Below, in pieces: positions 7,851 to 16,493 of a stretch of 64,000 nt of DNA (positions are counted from its first letter, which is position 1; each line of letters opens with the position of its first letter). This stretch comes from Deltaproteobacteria bacterium. Lineage in GTDB: Bacteria > Desulfobacterota > Desulfobacteria > Desulfobacterales > Desulfosarcinaceae. The notes beneath the pieces are model-generated. The model saw only the letters and a program-made list of their open reading frames with translations. It was not told the DNA's origin and searched no databases. The stretch is from assembly GCA_020444075.1 (NCBI GenBank), contig JAHLLR010000002.1, positions 116,594 through 180,593 on the forward strand, in the 5' to 3' direction. The position numbers and the translations under genes are program-made.

Positions 7851-8660
7851 ATGACCGTTGCGCAACCAAAAGCAGACATCATTCCCGCCCAACGTCGCAA
7901 TGTCATTCTTGAGCTGTTACGACAAAAGGGCGTCGTTTCAGTTCACGAACTGTCCGATACCATCGGCGTTTCATTACCGACAATCCGTCGTGATCTGGAC
8001 TGGCTGGCCAAAACAGGCGCTGTTCAGCGGAGTCACGGCGGCGCCACGCTGAAGACAACTCCGGGTACGACTTTCGAACCGGACTATCATATTGCATCCA
8101 AAATCGCACGAGAGGAAAAAGCGACCATCGGCAAACTGGCGGCCGACAGGCTTCAGGACAACCAGAGTGTCATTTTTGATTCCAGCTCAACCGTTTACGA
8201 AGCCGCCTACCAGGTTGTCGAAAAAGGACTGAAACTCACTGCGGTAACCAACGATATCCGCATTGGTGAACTGCTTGCCGGAAGCCCGTCGATTCACCTG
8301 CTGGTCAGCGGAGGGTCTCTCCGCCCGGGCTCCTACACCCTGATTGGCGAGCCGGGAACGAGCTTTCTGAAAGGCCTGCACGTGGATGTGGCCTTGATGG
8401 GGATTCATGCCATCAACCAGTCGTCGTGCTGCGATACGTCGTTGGAGGTGGCCTATACCAAGCGCTACATGGCGGCGGCCGCCAAACAGGTCATCGTACT
8501 GGCCCATGCCTCGAAATTCGGACACGTCGCATTTTTTGATGCCTTTGACGTCGATGATAAATTTGAAATCATCACGGACCGGCCGCTGGCCCCGGCGATT
8601 CGCCGAACATTGGAAGAGAAGGGCGCCACGGTCACCATTGCCGGTAATCGGAAAGAATGA
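7851..8660 (+). CDS. DeoR/GlpR family transcriptional regulator
   Basis: 269 residues from ATG 7851. The N-terminal DeoR helix-turn-helix is clear (AQRRNVILELLRQKGVVSV, then GVSLPTIRRDLDWLAKTGA and RSHGGA). The rest is the DeoR sensor domain, related to sugar-phosphate isomerases, with IFDSSSTVYEAA, TNDI and the LMGIHAI segment that usually binds a phosphorylated sugar. The frame can start at ATG 7806, adding 15 residues, but DeoR proteins normally begin about 10 residues before the recognition helix and neither start has a good ribosome site. As first gene before a + strand catabolic block, it is the likely local repressor, with a phosphorylated intermediate as inducer. Confidence 0.88.
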   Translation: MTVAQPKADIIPAQRRNVILELLRQKGVVSVHELSDTIGVSLPTIRRDLDWLAKTGAVQRSHGGATLKTTPGTTFEPDYHIASKIAREEKATIGKLAADRLQDNQSVIFDSSSTVYEAAYQVVEKGLKLTAVTNDIRIGELLAGSPSIHLLVSGGSLRPGSYTLIGEPGTSFLKGLHVDVALMGIHAINQSSCCDTSLEVAYTKRYMAAAAKQVIVLAHASKFGHVAFFDAFDVDDKFEIITDRPLAPAIRRTLEEKGATVTIAGNRKE

Positions 8661-8740
8661 TTGAGCCGGTTGATGGTCACTGACCCAAGGCAGGTTCAGA
8701 ATACGCATAACCGGTTTGCCGGAGGATCCGTTGCGGGTGG

Positions 8741-8760
8741 CGGGTGTATCCTATCACCCG
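8741..8760 (+). other. Small hairpin in the panB leader
   Basis: CGGGTG (8741-8746) and CACCCG (8755-8760) form a 6-bp stem with an 8-base loop, 55 bp before the panB start. No T tract follows. Role unknown; it may be a regulatory stem or chance in GC-rich sequence. Confidence 0.25.
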
Positions 8761-8815
8761 ACGCCAAGGTCCGCCGATAAATCAGAATGTCAATTACCAA
8801 CGGAGGAATTTTACA

Positions 8816-9661
8816 TTGAAAAAGAAACTGACCCGCTTCGATCTCCAGAATATGAAAACGGAAGGCCGAAAGGTTGTCTGGGTAACCGCCTACGACTACA
8901 TCACCGCCCAGTTGGCGGAAGAAGCCGGCATGGACATGCTCCTTGTGGGAGACAGCCTTGGAATGGCTGTTTACGGGTATTCGGGAACCGTTCCCGTCAC
9001 CATGGACCAGTGCATCTACCACACCGAAGCGGTTCGCCGCGCCGCACCCAACACGTTCGTCATCGGGGACATGCCTTTCGGCGCTTACCAGGTCGGTGTC
9101 GAAGACGCCTGCCGCAATGCGGTCCGGTTTCACAAGGAAGCCGGCGTCGACTGCGTCAAGCTGGAAGGCGGCACGCGGGTAGCGCCGGTCATCCGGGCCA
9201 TCAGTGACGGCGGCATGCTGGTGATGGGGCACGTGGGACTCACCCCCCAAAGCTCTGGTGCCATGGGTGGATTCCGGGCACAGGGGCGTACCGCTGACAG
9301 TGCCAAGGCGATTATCGAAGATGCCAAGGCGGTTTATGCGTCCGGTGCATTTGCCGTGCTCGTGGAAGGGGTCCCGCCCGAGGTCACCCGGGTCATCTGC
9401 AATGAGCTTCCCATACCGGTGTACGGTATCGGTGCCGGCGATTGCGACGGCCAGGTGATGATCTGTTCGGACATACTGGGCCTGTTCCAGGCGTTTACAC
9501 CCAAATTCGTCAAGCGTTACGGGAATGTCGCCGACGAATACCGCAAGGTTTTCTCCGCCTACATCGATGACGTGCGCAACGGAACCTTTCCGGGCGAAGA
9601 ACATGTCTACCGGATGGTAGACGGGGAAGCCGCCAAGCTTGCAGCGGATGAGACGGACTGA
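8816..9661 (+). CDS. panB: PanB-family ketopantoate hydroxymethyltransferase, in a catabolic operon
   Basis: 281 residues from a TTG start at 8816, chosen because CGGAGGAA lies just upstream; the frame upstream does not look like PanB. The family's active-site residues are all present: metal ligands D46 (VGDSLGM) and D85 (GDMPFGAY), K115 and E117 (VKLEGG), H139 (MGHVGL) and E184 (VEGVPPE). PanB normally transfers a one-carbon unit from methylene-tetrahydrofolate to ketoisovalerate in pantothenate synthesis. No panC or panD is nearby; it heads an operon with LarA homologues, a TRAP transporter and acid-sugar enzymes. I infer a possible catabolic, retro-aldol-like use, such as releasing a C1 unit from a 4-hydroxy-2-keto acid. 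Ordinary pantothenate synthesis remains possible. Confidence 0.9.
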   Translation: MKKKLTRFDLQNMKTEGRKVVWVTAYDYITAQLAEEAGMDMLLVGDSLGMAVYGYSGTVPVTMDQCIYHTEAVRRAAPNTFVIGDMPFGAYQVGVEDACRNAVRFHKEAGVDCVKLEGGTRVAPVIRAISDGGMLVMGHVGLTPQSSGAMGGFRAQGRTADSAKAIIEDAKAVYASGAFAVLVEGVPPEVTRVICNELPIPVYGIGAGDCDGQVMICSDILGLFQAFTPKFVKRYGNVADEYRKVFSAYIDDVRNGTFPGEEHVYRMVDGEAAKLAADETD

Positions 9662-9673
9662 AACCCCTTCAAA

Positions 9674-10984
9674 ATGAATAAAAAAATGAAAAAAATAGAG
9701 TTCACCCTGAAGATCGGCAAGGGGACGACACGCTTTTCCATCCCGGAAGCGCAGCTGCTCTACCAGCTCGTGGGACGCAACCGCAAGCCGCCGGAAAATT
9801 TGGCGGCGGCCTATCGAAACGCCCTGGACCATCCCATCGACAGCCCGCCGCTGAGTGAAATCGTCAAGCCGGGCCAGACGGTGGCGATTACGGTCAGCGA
9901 CATCACCCGGGGCTGGCAACGCAACGCCCTCACCCTGCCGATCCTGATCGACTACCTGAATGAAGCCGGCATAGCGGATGAGGCGATCACGGTCATCATC
10001 GCCGTCGGCGCGCACCGCCAGAACACTGCCGAGGAGTTTGTGGAGCTGTGCAGTGAAACGGTCTGCCATCGTGTCCGGGTGATCAACAACAACGCGTGGG
10101 ACACCGACAACATGGTCTACTACGGCAAGACCAGCCGGGGGACGGAGGTGTCCGTGAATCGCGTGGTGGCCGAGGCCGACCGTGTGATTCTCACCGGCGG
10201 GGTTATCTACCATTACATGGTGGGGTATGGGGGCGGCCGCAAGAGCATCCTGCCGGGGGTTTCTTCCCTGAAGACCATTCAGCAGAGCCACATGTGGGCC
10301 ATGGAGAAGACCGTCGGAAAAGGCTCCAACCCCCTGGCCGCCAACATGAAGACCACCGGCAACCCGGCCCATGAAGACATGATGGAGGCGGCGGCATTTA
10401 TCAAGCCCGACTTTATCGTTAACGTGGTGCCCAATCTGGACGGTGACATTACCGGTATTTTTACCGGCAACTGGATCTCGGCATGGCAGGCAGCCACACG
10501 CCTGGTGGACGATATCTTCGGCGTGTCGATTCAGGAGCAGGCCGACATCGTTATCGCTTCGGCCGGCGGCTATCCGAAGGATATCAATCTCTATCAATCT
10601 CAAAAGACCATCGACAATGCGGTCTATGCCATGAAGCCGGGCGGCGTGGTCATTCTTTTGGCGGAGTGCCCGGACATCCGGGAGCCCAGCGAATTTTTTG
10701 ACTGGTTCAATCACCCCACCTTTCTGGAAATGGAGCAGGCGGTGCGGGCCAATTTTTTAATCTCGGGATGGGTGGCCGTGCGGCAGCTGGAGTATGCCCA
10801 GCAGGGGCACATCATCATGGTCACCCGCAAAGAGAATATCGAACTGGCGCGCAAGGCCGGCGTCCAGGGTGTGGCCACCATGGAGGAGGCCCTGAAAATG
10901 GCCTATGAGAAGTGTGGCAGCAGCGAGCCGAAGATAACGGTCATGCCACAAGGTGCCAATACCTTTCCGATCCTCGAAAAATAA
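9674..10984 (+). CDS. LarA-family nickel-dependent hydroxy-acid racemase/epimerase, copy 1
   Basis: 436 residues, DUF2088/LarA family, 12 bp after panB. LarA enzymes use a nickel-pincer cofactor bound to a lysine to invert the carbon next to a carboxylate by hydride transfer. The catalytic set is intact with spacing identical to lactate racemase: H114 (VGAHRQN), H180 (IYHYMVGY), K190 (GGGRKS) and H206 (QQSHMW), corresponding to H108, H174, K184 and H200 of the Lactobacillus enzyme. The substrate cannot be read from sequence; family members act on lactate, malate, phenyllactate, hydroxyglutarate or gluconate. The neighbourhood suggests a sugar acid. The cofactor genes larB, larC and larE are not in this window. 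Confidence 0.88.
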   Translation: MNKKMKKIEFTLKIGKGTTRFSIPEAQLLYQLVGRNRKPPENLAAAYRNALDHPIDSPPLSEIVKPGQTVAITVSDITRGWQRNALTLPILIDYLNEAGIADEAITVIIAVGAHRQNTAEEFVELCSETVCHRVRVINNNAWDTDNMVYYGKTSRGTEVSVNRVVAEADRVILTGGVIYHYMVGYGGGRKSILPGVSSLKTIQQSHMWAMEKTVGKGSNPLAANMKTTGNPAHEDMMEAAAFIKPDFIVNVVPNLDGDITGIFTGNWISAWQAATRLVDDIFGVSIQEQADIVIASAGGYPKDINLYQSQKTIDNAVYAMKPGGVVILLAECPDIREPSEFFDWFNHPTFLEMEQAVRANFLISGWVAVRQLEYAQQGHIIMVTRKENIELARKAGVQGVATMEEALKMAYEKCGSSEPKITVMPQGANTFPILEK

Positions 10985-11043
10985 GGTCCAGGGAGTGAAA
11001 GGCCGCGGCGATAAAACACATTTTATCCATCAAGGAGGTAGTT

Positions 11044-12051
11044 ATGCGCAACAAATTGTCGATGATTGTCCTGTTTTCTCTGTTTGTCGTTCTGGCGATG
11101 TCCCCGGCGAGCTACGCCAAAATCATCCTCAAATGCGGCACCTCGACCCAGCCGACCCACATTTATAACCTGGCGGCCGAGCATTTCGGCAAAATCGTTG
11201 CCGAAAACAGCGGTGGCGAAATCGAAGTCCAGGTGTTTCCGGCATCCCAGCTCGGGTCTGAACGCGACATGGTGGAGGGTCTGCAACTCGGGTCCCTGGA
11301 GATGACATTGACCTCCACCGGCCCCATGGGCAATTTTGTCCCCCAGGTTAAATTGTTCAACCTGCCCTTTCTCTTCAAGGACCGCGAATCCTGCTACCGT
11401 GTCCTGGACGGTGAAATCGGCACCCAGATCGCCGACCGTTTTACCAAGGTGGGTATCCGCTCCCTGGGATGGTTTGAAAACGGCTTTCGCAACATCACCA
11501 ACTCCAAGGTGGCCGTACAAAGCCCCGCGGACATGAAAGGCATTAAAATCCGGGTCATGGAGGACGACGTCTTTATCCTGACCATGAAGGCGTTAGGGGC
11601 CAGCCCGCTGCCCATGGCCTTCGGTGAACTGTACACCGCGCTGGAGCAGAAAACCGTGGACGCCCAGGAAAACCCTTTGGCCGTGATCTACTCCTCACGG
11701 TTTTTCGAAGTCCAGAAATACCTTGCCATGACCGGGCATTTCTACTCTCCGGCCGTGCTGCTGATCAGCGAGATGACCTGGAAGACGCTGACCCCCGAAC
11801 AGCAGAAAATTGTTGCCGATGCGGCCGCCGAGGCCCGCGATTATGAACGCGAACTCTCGCTCAAGGCCGACCAGGAGCTCGAAGCCGCCTGTAAGAAAGA
11901 GGGTATGACCGTCACCCATCCGGACAAAGCACCGTTTGCCAAGGCCGTCGCCTCCGTTTACAGCAATCCGTCGGTCATCAAAGCCATCGGCGGCGGTGAT
12001 GCCGTTGAGGGCCAAAAACTGATCGACGCAGCCATCGCGGCAGCCAAATAA
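11044..12051 (+). CDS. dctP: TRAP transporter substrate-binding protein, DctP family
   Basis: 335 residues. A Sec signal peptide (MRNKLSMIVLFSLFVVLA, cleavage near ASYA-K) leads to a DctP fold: GTSTQPTHIYNLAAEHF, then VFPASQLGSERDMVEG, and the KIRVMED segment carrying the conserved arginine that grips a carboxylate ligand. AAGGAGGTAGTT upstream is the strongest ribosome site in the operon. It is the periplasmic receptor for the DctQM permease that follows, and by position delivers the hydroxy acid handled by the surrounding enzymes. A strong stem-loop sits just after its stop. Confidence 0.93.
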   Translation: MRNKLSMIVLFSLFVVLAMSPASYAKIILKCGTSTQPTHIYNLAAEHFGKIVAENSGGEIEVQVFPASQLGSERDMVEGLQLGSLEMTLTSTGPMGNFVPQVKLFNLPFLFKDRESCYRVLDGEIGTQIADRFTKVGIRSLGWFENGFRNITNSKVAVQSPADMKGIKIRVMEDDVFILTMKALGASPLPMAFGELYTALEQKTVDAQENPLAVIYSSRFFEVQKYLAMTGHFYSPAVLLISEMTWKTLTPEQQKIVADAAAEARDYERELSLKADQELEAACKKEGMTVTHPDKAPFAKAVASVYSNPSVIKAIGGGDAVEGQKLIDAAIAAAK

Positions 12052-12079
12052 AACGCGGGAAAACCAACTGAATCTTTTT

Positions 12080-12111
12080 TTCCGGCCCGGTCGGTAGCGA
12101 CCGGGCCGGAA
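12080..12111 (+). other. Strong intercistronic stem-loop between dctP and dctQ
   Basis: A perfect 14-bp stem: TTCCGGCCCGGTCG (12080-12093), loop GTAG, then CGACCGGGCCGGAA (12098-12111). No T tract follows on the + strand, so it is probably not a full terminator. It likely protects the 3' end of the dctP message and lets the binding protein accumulate above the membrane subunits. Confidence 0.7.
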
Positions 12112-12122
12112 GCACCCGGATA

Positions 12123-12656
12123 GTGCCATTGGACACAAACCCCGATCAAAGGGTGACCGACGTGTTTTTTAATAATTTTTTCAATATAATGGACCGTTGC
12201 ATCAACTGGTTTCTGGCCCTTTTGATGGCCGGGATGGTGGTCATCATTTCGGCCCAGGTCTGGTATCGTTTCATTTTGAACGACCCGCTGTCCTGGTCCG
12301 AGGAGGCCGGACGCTACCTGTTCGTCTGGATCTCCTTTATGGGTGCCGCGGCCGGAGTTCGCTACCAGGTCCATCTGGGTATCGATCTGATGGACAAGCT
12401 TCTCTCCCCCGGAGTCTATCGATGGGTGGTTGTGCTGGTCAATCTGATCATCCAGGTATTTCTGCTCATGATCATTTATTGGGGTTTCAACATATTGGGG
12501 ATCATCCAGTTTCAGGAATCGCCGTCCATGCACATCTCCATGCGCTATCCTTACATGGCCGTGCCGGTGGGCGGGATTTTCATGCTGATCAATTCATTGC
12601 GCATCATGGTGGCCGCCATCCAGAACCGTACGCTGGATAGGGAGGTGCGCATATGA
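12123..12656 (+). CDS. dctQ: TRAP transporter small membrane subunit, DctQ family
   Basis: 177 residues with four hydrophobic helices (about 25-48, 60-80, 98-122 and 138-158). Family features include VWYRFILNDPLSWSEEAGRYLFVW and the following GVRYQVHLGIDL. The frame opens at a GTG at 12123 with a poor ribosome site; an ATG at 12189, nearer the first helix, is an alternative start. Ends in a 4-bp ATGA overlap with dctM, indicating translational coupling. Confidence 0.9.
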   Translation: MPLDTNPDQRVTDVFFNNFFNIMDRCINWFLALLMAGMVVIISAQVWYRFILNDPLSWSEEAGRYLFVWISFMGAAAGVRYQVHLGIDLMDKLLSPGVYRWVVVLVNLIIQVFLLMIIYWGFNILGIIQFQESPSMHISMRYPYMAVPVGGIFMLINSLRIMVAAIQNRTLDREVRI

Positions 12657-13930
12657 CCGCCGTATTGTTCGTGTCCCTGCTGATCTGCTTCGCATTAGGT
12701 GTGCCGATTGCCTTTTCCCTGGGGGTGGCGTCGGTGGCGACCCTGCAGTTCGCTTCCAGCCTGCCCTTGACCCTGGCGGCCCAGCGGCTGTTTACCGGCG
12801 CCGATTCTTTTCCGTTGATGGCCATCCCCTTTTTCATGCTGGCCGGCGAATTGATGGAGTCGGGCGGCATTTCCCGCCGCCTGTTCGATTTCGCCCATGC
12901 CCTGGTGGGGTTCGTTTCCGGAGGACTGGCCATGGTGGCCGTCGTGGCTGCCATGTTCTTCGCAGGTATTTCAGGCGCTGCGGCGGCGGACACGGCCGCC
13001 GTGGGAGCGGTATCCATCCCGGCCATGATCCGCAAGGGCTATCATAAAGGGTTTGCCGCCGCGGTCCAGGCTGCCGGCGGATCCATCGGCGTCATCATTC
13101 CCCCTTCCATACCCATGATCATTTTCGGGGTTGTGGGCGGCGTATCGATCGGCAAAATGTTTCTGGGCGGTTTTATTCCCGGTGCATTGATCGGCGGCAG
13201 CCTGATGGCAGTCAGTTATTTCCTGGCCCGGCGGGCCGGGTACGAAAAGGAGAATTTCCTCGGCGTAAAGGCCATCGGGCGGACATTCTTCGGCGCTTTC
13301 TGGGCGCTGTTGATGCCGCTGATCATATTAGGCGGCATCCTCGGCGGCATCTTCACGCCCACCGAAGCCGCCGTTGTCGCTGCCGTTTACGGGGCGATTA
13401 TCGGATTCGGGGTGTACCGCGAACTCAGAGTCCGCGACCTGCCCAAAATTCTCGCCAAAGCCGCCATTTCCACCTCGACGGTAATGCTGCTCATCGCCAC
13501 GGCTAATATTTTCGGGTGGATCCTGACGGCCGAGCGGGTGCCTCAGAACGTCGCCGCCTATCTGGTCAGCCTGACCAGTTCCCCGGCGGCGCTTTATGCC
13601 CTGATACTTGCGTGCCTGCTGGTGGTGGGGACATTCATGGAAACCTCGGCGTCATTGATCATTCTGACTCCGGTTTTTCTGCCGGTGATCGAGCAGTTCG
13701 GCATCGACCCCGTGCATTTCGGCGTCATCATGGTTACCGCGCTGGCCATCGGCATGCTCACGCCGCCGCTGGGCATCTGCCTGTTCATTTCGTGCAACAT
13801 TGCCCAGATTCAACTCTCCGAAATAATAAAGTATATCGTTCCCTTTCTGGCGGTCATGATCGGGGTGCTGCTGCTGATGACCTATGTTCCCGAGATCGTC
13901 ATGTTTATCCCGAACCTGTATGGAGATTGA
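12653..13930 (+). CDS. dctM: TRAP transporter large permease, DctM family
   Basis: 425 residues, about 12 membrane helices, the usual length for DctM. Signatures include IPFFMLAGELMESGGIS, the FAGISGAAAADTAAVGAV stretch, GGSIGVIIPPSIPMI and PPLGICLFI. It forms the ion-driven channel with DctQ; TRAP systems are normally sodium-coupled. Its start overlaps dctQ by ATGA and it is followed 5 bp later by the second larA homologue, so the whole block reads as one transcript. Confidence 0.94.
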   Translation: MTAVLFVSLLICFALGVPIAFSLGVASVATLQFASSLPLTLAAQRLFTGADSFPLMAIPFFMLAGELMESGGISRRLFDFAHALVGFVSGGLAMVAVVAAMFFAGISGAAAADTAAVGAVSIPAMIRKGYHKGFAAAVQAAGGSIGVIIPPSIPMIIFGVVGGVSIGKMFLGGFIPGALIGGSLMAVSYFLARRAGYEKENFLGVKAIGRTFFGAFWALLMPLIILGGILGGIFTPTEAAVVAAVYGAIIGFGVYRELRVRDLPKILAKAAISTSTVMLLIATANIFGWILTAERVPQNVAAYLVSLTSSPAALYALILACLLVVGTFMETSASLIILTPVFLPVIEQFGIDPVHFGVIMVTALAIGMLTPPLGICLFISCNIAQIQLSEIIKYIVPFLAVMIGVLLLMTYVPEIVMFIPNLYGD

Positions 13931-13935
13931 CCCCC

Positions 13936-15219
13936 ATGGCAACGGTGACCCTTCCTTTTGACGGCAGTCCGGTAACCTTTGGGGTTCCCGATCGGAATCT
14001 GGTTGAAACACTGAGCCCCAGGCCGTCGACGCCATTGCGTGATCTGGAACGTGCTATCGAAGAGGCCTTCGATGCGCCGATCGGTCAGGAGCCGCTGGAA
14101 AAATGGGTCAAACCGAACGACCGGATCATGATCGTCAGCGACGACAATACCCGCCTGACACCGGCGGACCGAATCATACCCCCCCTGCTCGAACGGCTGA
14201 ATGCAGCCGGGATTCCGGACGACCGCATCGAATGTATCATGGCTCTGGGAACCCACCGTTATATGACGGAAGCCGAGATGGCAGCCAAGGTGGGTGAACA
14301 GGTCTACCGGCGGATCCGTGTCTTCAACCACAAATGGCGAGACCCCGACGCCCTGGTGGACCTGGGCGCTTCCAGCCAGGGAACGCCGCTGCTGGTGAAC
14401 CGGGCCGTGGCCGAGGCGGATGTCGTGATCGGCCTGGGCGCGGTTGTTCCCCATCACATCCCGGGCTTTTCAGGCTCTTCCAAGATCATCCAGCCGGGGG
14501 TTTGCGGTGCCCGGACTACAGCCGAAACCCACCTGCTCTCCTGCAGCAGTGGCGGCGACTCCTTGCTGGGTATCGCCGACAACCCGGTGCGTCGCGATAT
14601 GGACGACATGGCCGACCGGGTGGGCATGCACACCATTTTCAATGTCGTCATGGACAGTCAGGGCGGTGTCGTGGGGGTCTTTTTCGGTGACATGCGCGCG
14701 GCGTTCAAGGCCGGTGTGGAACTGGCCAGAAAGATATATGGCGTGGCCTACCACGAGACGCCGGACATCGTTATAGCCAATTCGTATCCCTGCGACCTGG
14801 ATTTCTGGCAGTCCCACAAAGCCCAGTACCCCGCCCAGCGGATGGTTCGTGCGGGCGGGACCATTATCGTCTGCACACCGGCGCCCGAAGGGGTCAGCCC
14901 GGTGCACACCGAACTGCTGGATTTTACCGCCTGGTCATCCCAGGAAATCAAGGCCGCCTATCGCGACGGTCGGATCAAAAACGGTGTGGCGGCGGCCCTG
15001 GCCATCGCCTGGGCCATGGTGAGAGAGAAGGCCTCGGTGATCATGGTCTCTCCCGGCATTTCCGCCGCAGACAAGTCCCGCCTGGGGCACACCCATGCCG
15101 ACAGCATCGATGCGGCAGTCGAGGAAGCCCTGCGTCGGCAGGGTCCGGATGCGAGATTGAGTGTTTTGACTCACGCACCGGACATGCTCCCCATACCGGC
15201 CGTTGAAGCTTTCATTTAA
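13936..15219 (+). CDS. LarA-family nickel-dependent hydroxy-acid racemase/epimerase, copy 2
   Basis: 427 residues from ATG 13936; the open frame extends back to 13516 but there it only shadows dctM. It belongs to the same DUF2088 family as the gene at 9674, yet the two differ strongly outside the active site, so this is not a recent duplication. The catalytic set is kept: H107 (LGTHRYM), H173 (VPHHIPGF), K183 (GSSKII) and H199 (AETHLL). The loop around the lysine reads SGSSK here and GGGRK in copy 1, hinting at different substrates. It sits between the transporter and the kinase, 2 bp ahead of the latter. Confidence 0.87.
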   Translation: MATVTLPFDGSPVTFGVPDRNLVETLSPRPSTPLRDLERAIEEAFDAPIGQEPLEKWVKPNDRIMIVSDDNTRLTPADRIIPPLLERLNAAGIPDDRIECIMALGTHRYMTEAEMAAKVGEQVYRRIRVFNHKWRDPDALVDLGASSQGTPLLVNRAVAEADVVIGLGAVVPHHIPGFSGSSKIIQPGVCGARTTAETHLLSCSSGGDSLLGIADNPVRRDMDDMADRVGMHTIFNVVMDSQGGVVGVFFGDMRAAFKAGVELARKIYGVAYHETPDIVIANSYPCDLDFWQSHKAQYPAQRMVRAGGTIIVCTPAPEGVSPVHTELLDFTAWSSQEIKAAYRDGRIKNGVAAALAIAWAMVREKASVIMVSPGISAADKSRLGHTHADSIDAAVEEALRRQGPDARLSVLTHAPDMLPIPAVEAFI

Positions 15220-15221
15220 TC

Positions 15222-16481
15222 ATGAACGGCGTCGTCCATATCGCTGTCATTGCGGATGACCTTACCGGTGCGGCCGATACCGGGGCGCAGTTCTGTCCGG
15301 CCGTCGGCCCGGTCTACATGGCCGGCGCGGCCGAGGGGGACCTGACTGCCGCTGCTGTTCATACGGCAGGGGTGGCCGTTTTTACCAATACGCGCCATAT
15401 GGATGCAACACAGGCGGCTGCAATTGTCGGCAGGGCGGCCGAAAAGATCCGCGGACTATTCCCGCGAGTGATTTATAAAAAAATTGATTCATGCCTGCGC
15501 GGAAACCTGGGCGCGGAAATCGACGCCCTGCTTCAGGCGGCCGGCGCAACCGCCAGTTTTGTGGCGCCGGCCTTTCCCCAGCAGGGGCGCACCACCGTTA
15601 ACGATTGCCATCTGATCAAAGGGATACCGGTCGCCGAAACTGAAATCGGTTGCGACCCTCTCTGTCCCGTCCGGGAATCGCGGCTCTCGGTTCTCCTGTC
15701 CGCCCAAAGCCGGATGCCGGTGGGGCATGTCGATCTGGCCTGCCTTGAAAACGGGCCTGTCGAATTGGCGGAACGCGTCCGAATCTTGCTGAACGGAGGC
15801 TGCCGCCACATCGTCTTTGATGCCGAGCAAACGGTTCACCTGGATGCCGTCGCCAGCCTTGCCCGGAACCACTTTGAGAATATACTGCTGGTCGGGTCCG
15901 CCGGCCTGGCCGGCAGCCTGTCCCGAATGATGGCCGGAAATCTTCCGGCCCCTGCGGCTGCGGCCCGGCCCAGGATCAAAAAATGGCTGTTTGTCTGCGG
16001 TTCGGCGTCGCGGGTGCTGGCGGATCAGGTCGCGATGCTGGCCCGGTCTACCGGCTGGGCCCACGTGGCCATGGATCCGCTGGCCCTGGCCTCCGGTGAA
16101 GGTTCGACGCACCGGGAAGCGTTCGCTGCTCCTTTGGCGGACCCATGGGCTTCCGGCAGCCTGATTCTGAGCATCCAACCGATCCTTAACATGCGGCCAA
16201 CCGAAAACCCCGATCATGTGGTTCGGGGATTGGCAACAGTGGCGGCGGACCGGCTGACCGATCTCTCCGTCGAAGGGGTTTTCCTGAGCGGCGGTGATAC
16301 GGCCGAAGCGTTCTGGCATCGGATCGGGGCTTGTGCCCTGCTGATCCGGGAAGAAATACTGCCGGGCCTGATGCGCGGGGAGTTTGTCGGCGGCCCGTGC
16401 AACGGGCTTCCCGTGGTTACCAAGGCCGGCGCTTTCGGGAATGTCGATACGCTGAAGCAACTTATCAACTCATTGGAATAG
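15222..16481 (+). CDS. Four-carbon acid sugar kinase family protein (DUF1537)
   Basis: 419 residues. The N-terminal substrate domain opens with the family signature IAVIADDLTGAADTG (residues 8-22). The C-terminal nucleotide-binding part has LLVGSAGLAG, FLSGGDTAEAF and KAGAFGNVD, which bind ATP in OtnK and DtnK. Characterised members phosphorylate D-threonate, D-erythronate or L-threonate-derived acids at C4 before oxidation by a PdxA2-type enzyme, and pdxA2 is the next gene, 12 bp on. This pairing is the strongest clue that the operon handles a tetronate or a close relative. Confidence 0.9.
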   Translation: MNGVVHIAVIADDLTGAADTGAQFCPAVGPVYMAGAAEGDLTAAAVHTAGVAVFTNTRHMDATQAAAIVGRAAEKIRGLFPRVIYKKIDSCLRGNLGAEIDALLQAAGATASFVAPAFPQQGRTTVNDCHLIKGIPVAETEIGCDPLCPVRESRLSVLLSAQSRMPVGHVDLACLENGPVELAERVRILLNGGCRHIVFDAEQTVHLDAVASLARNHFENILLVGSAGLAGSLSRMMAGNLPAPAAAARPRIKKWLFVCGSASRVLADQVAMLARSTGWAHVAMDPLALASGEGSTHREAFAAPLADPWASGSLILSIQPILNMRPTENPDHVVRGLATVAADRLTDLSVEGVFLSGGDTAEAFWHRIGACALLIREEILPGLMRGEFVGGPCNGLPVVTKAGAFGNVDTLKQLINSLE

Positions 16482-16493
16482 AGGTTTTTCATC

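Noticed and set aside
8696..10714. 672-residue open frame on the - strand across panB and larA
   Set aside because: Antisense to two genes with intact catalytic residues; no recognisable protein features.
13516..13935. 140-residue N-terminal extension of the second LarA homologue
   Set aside because: This part overlaps dctM in another frame; the family-like sequence begins at ATG 13936.
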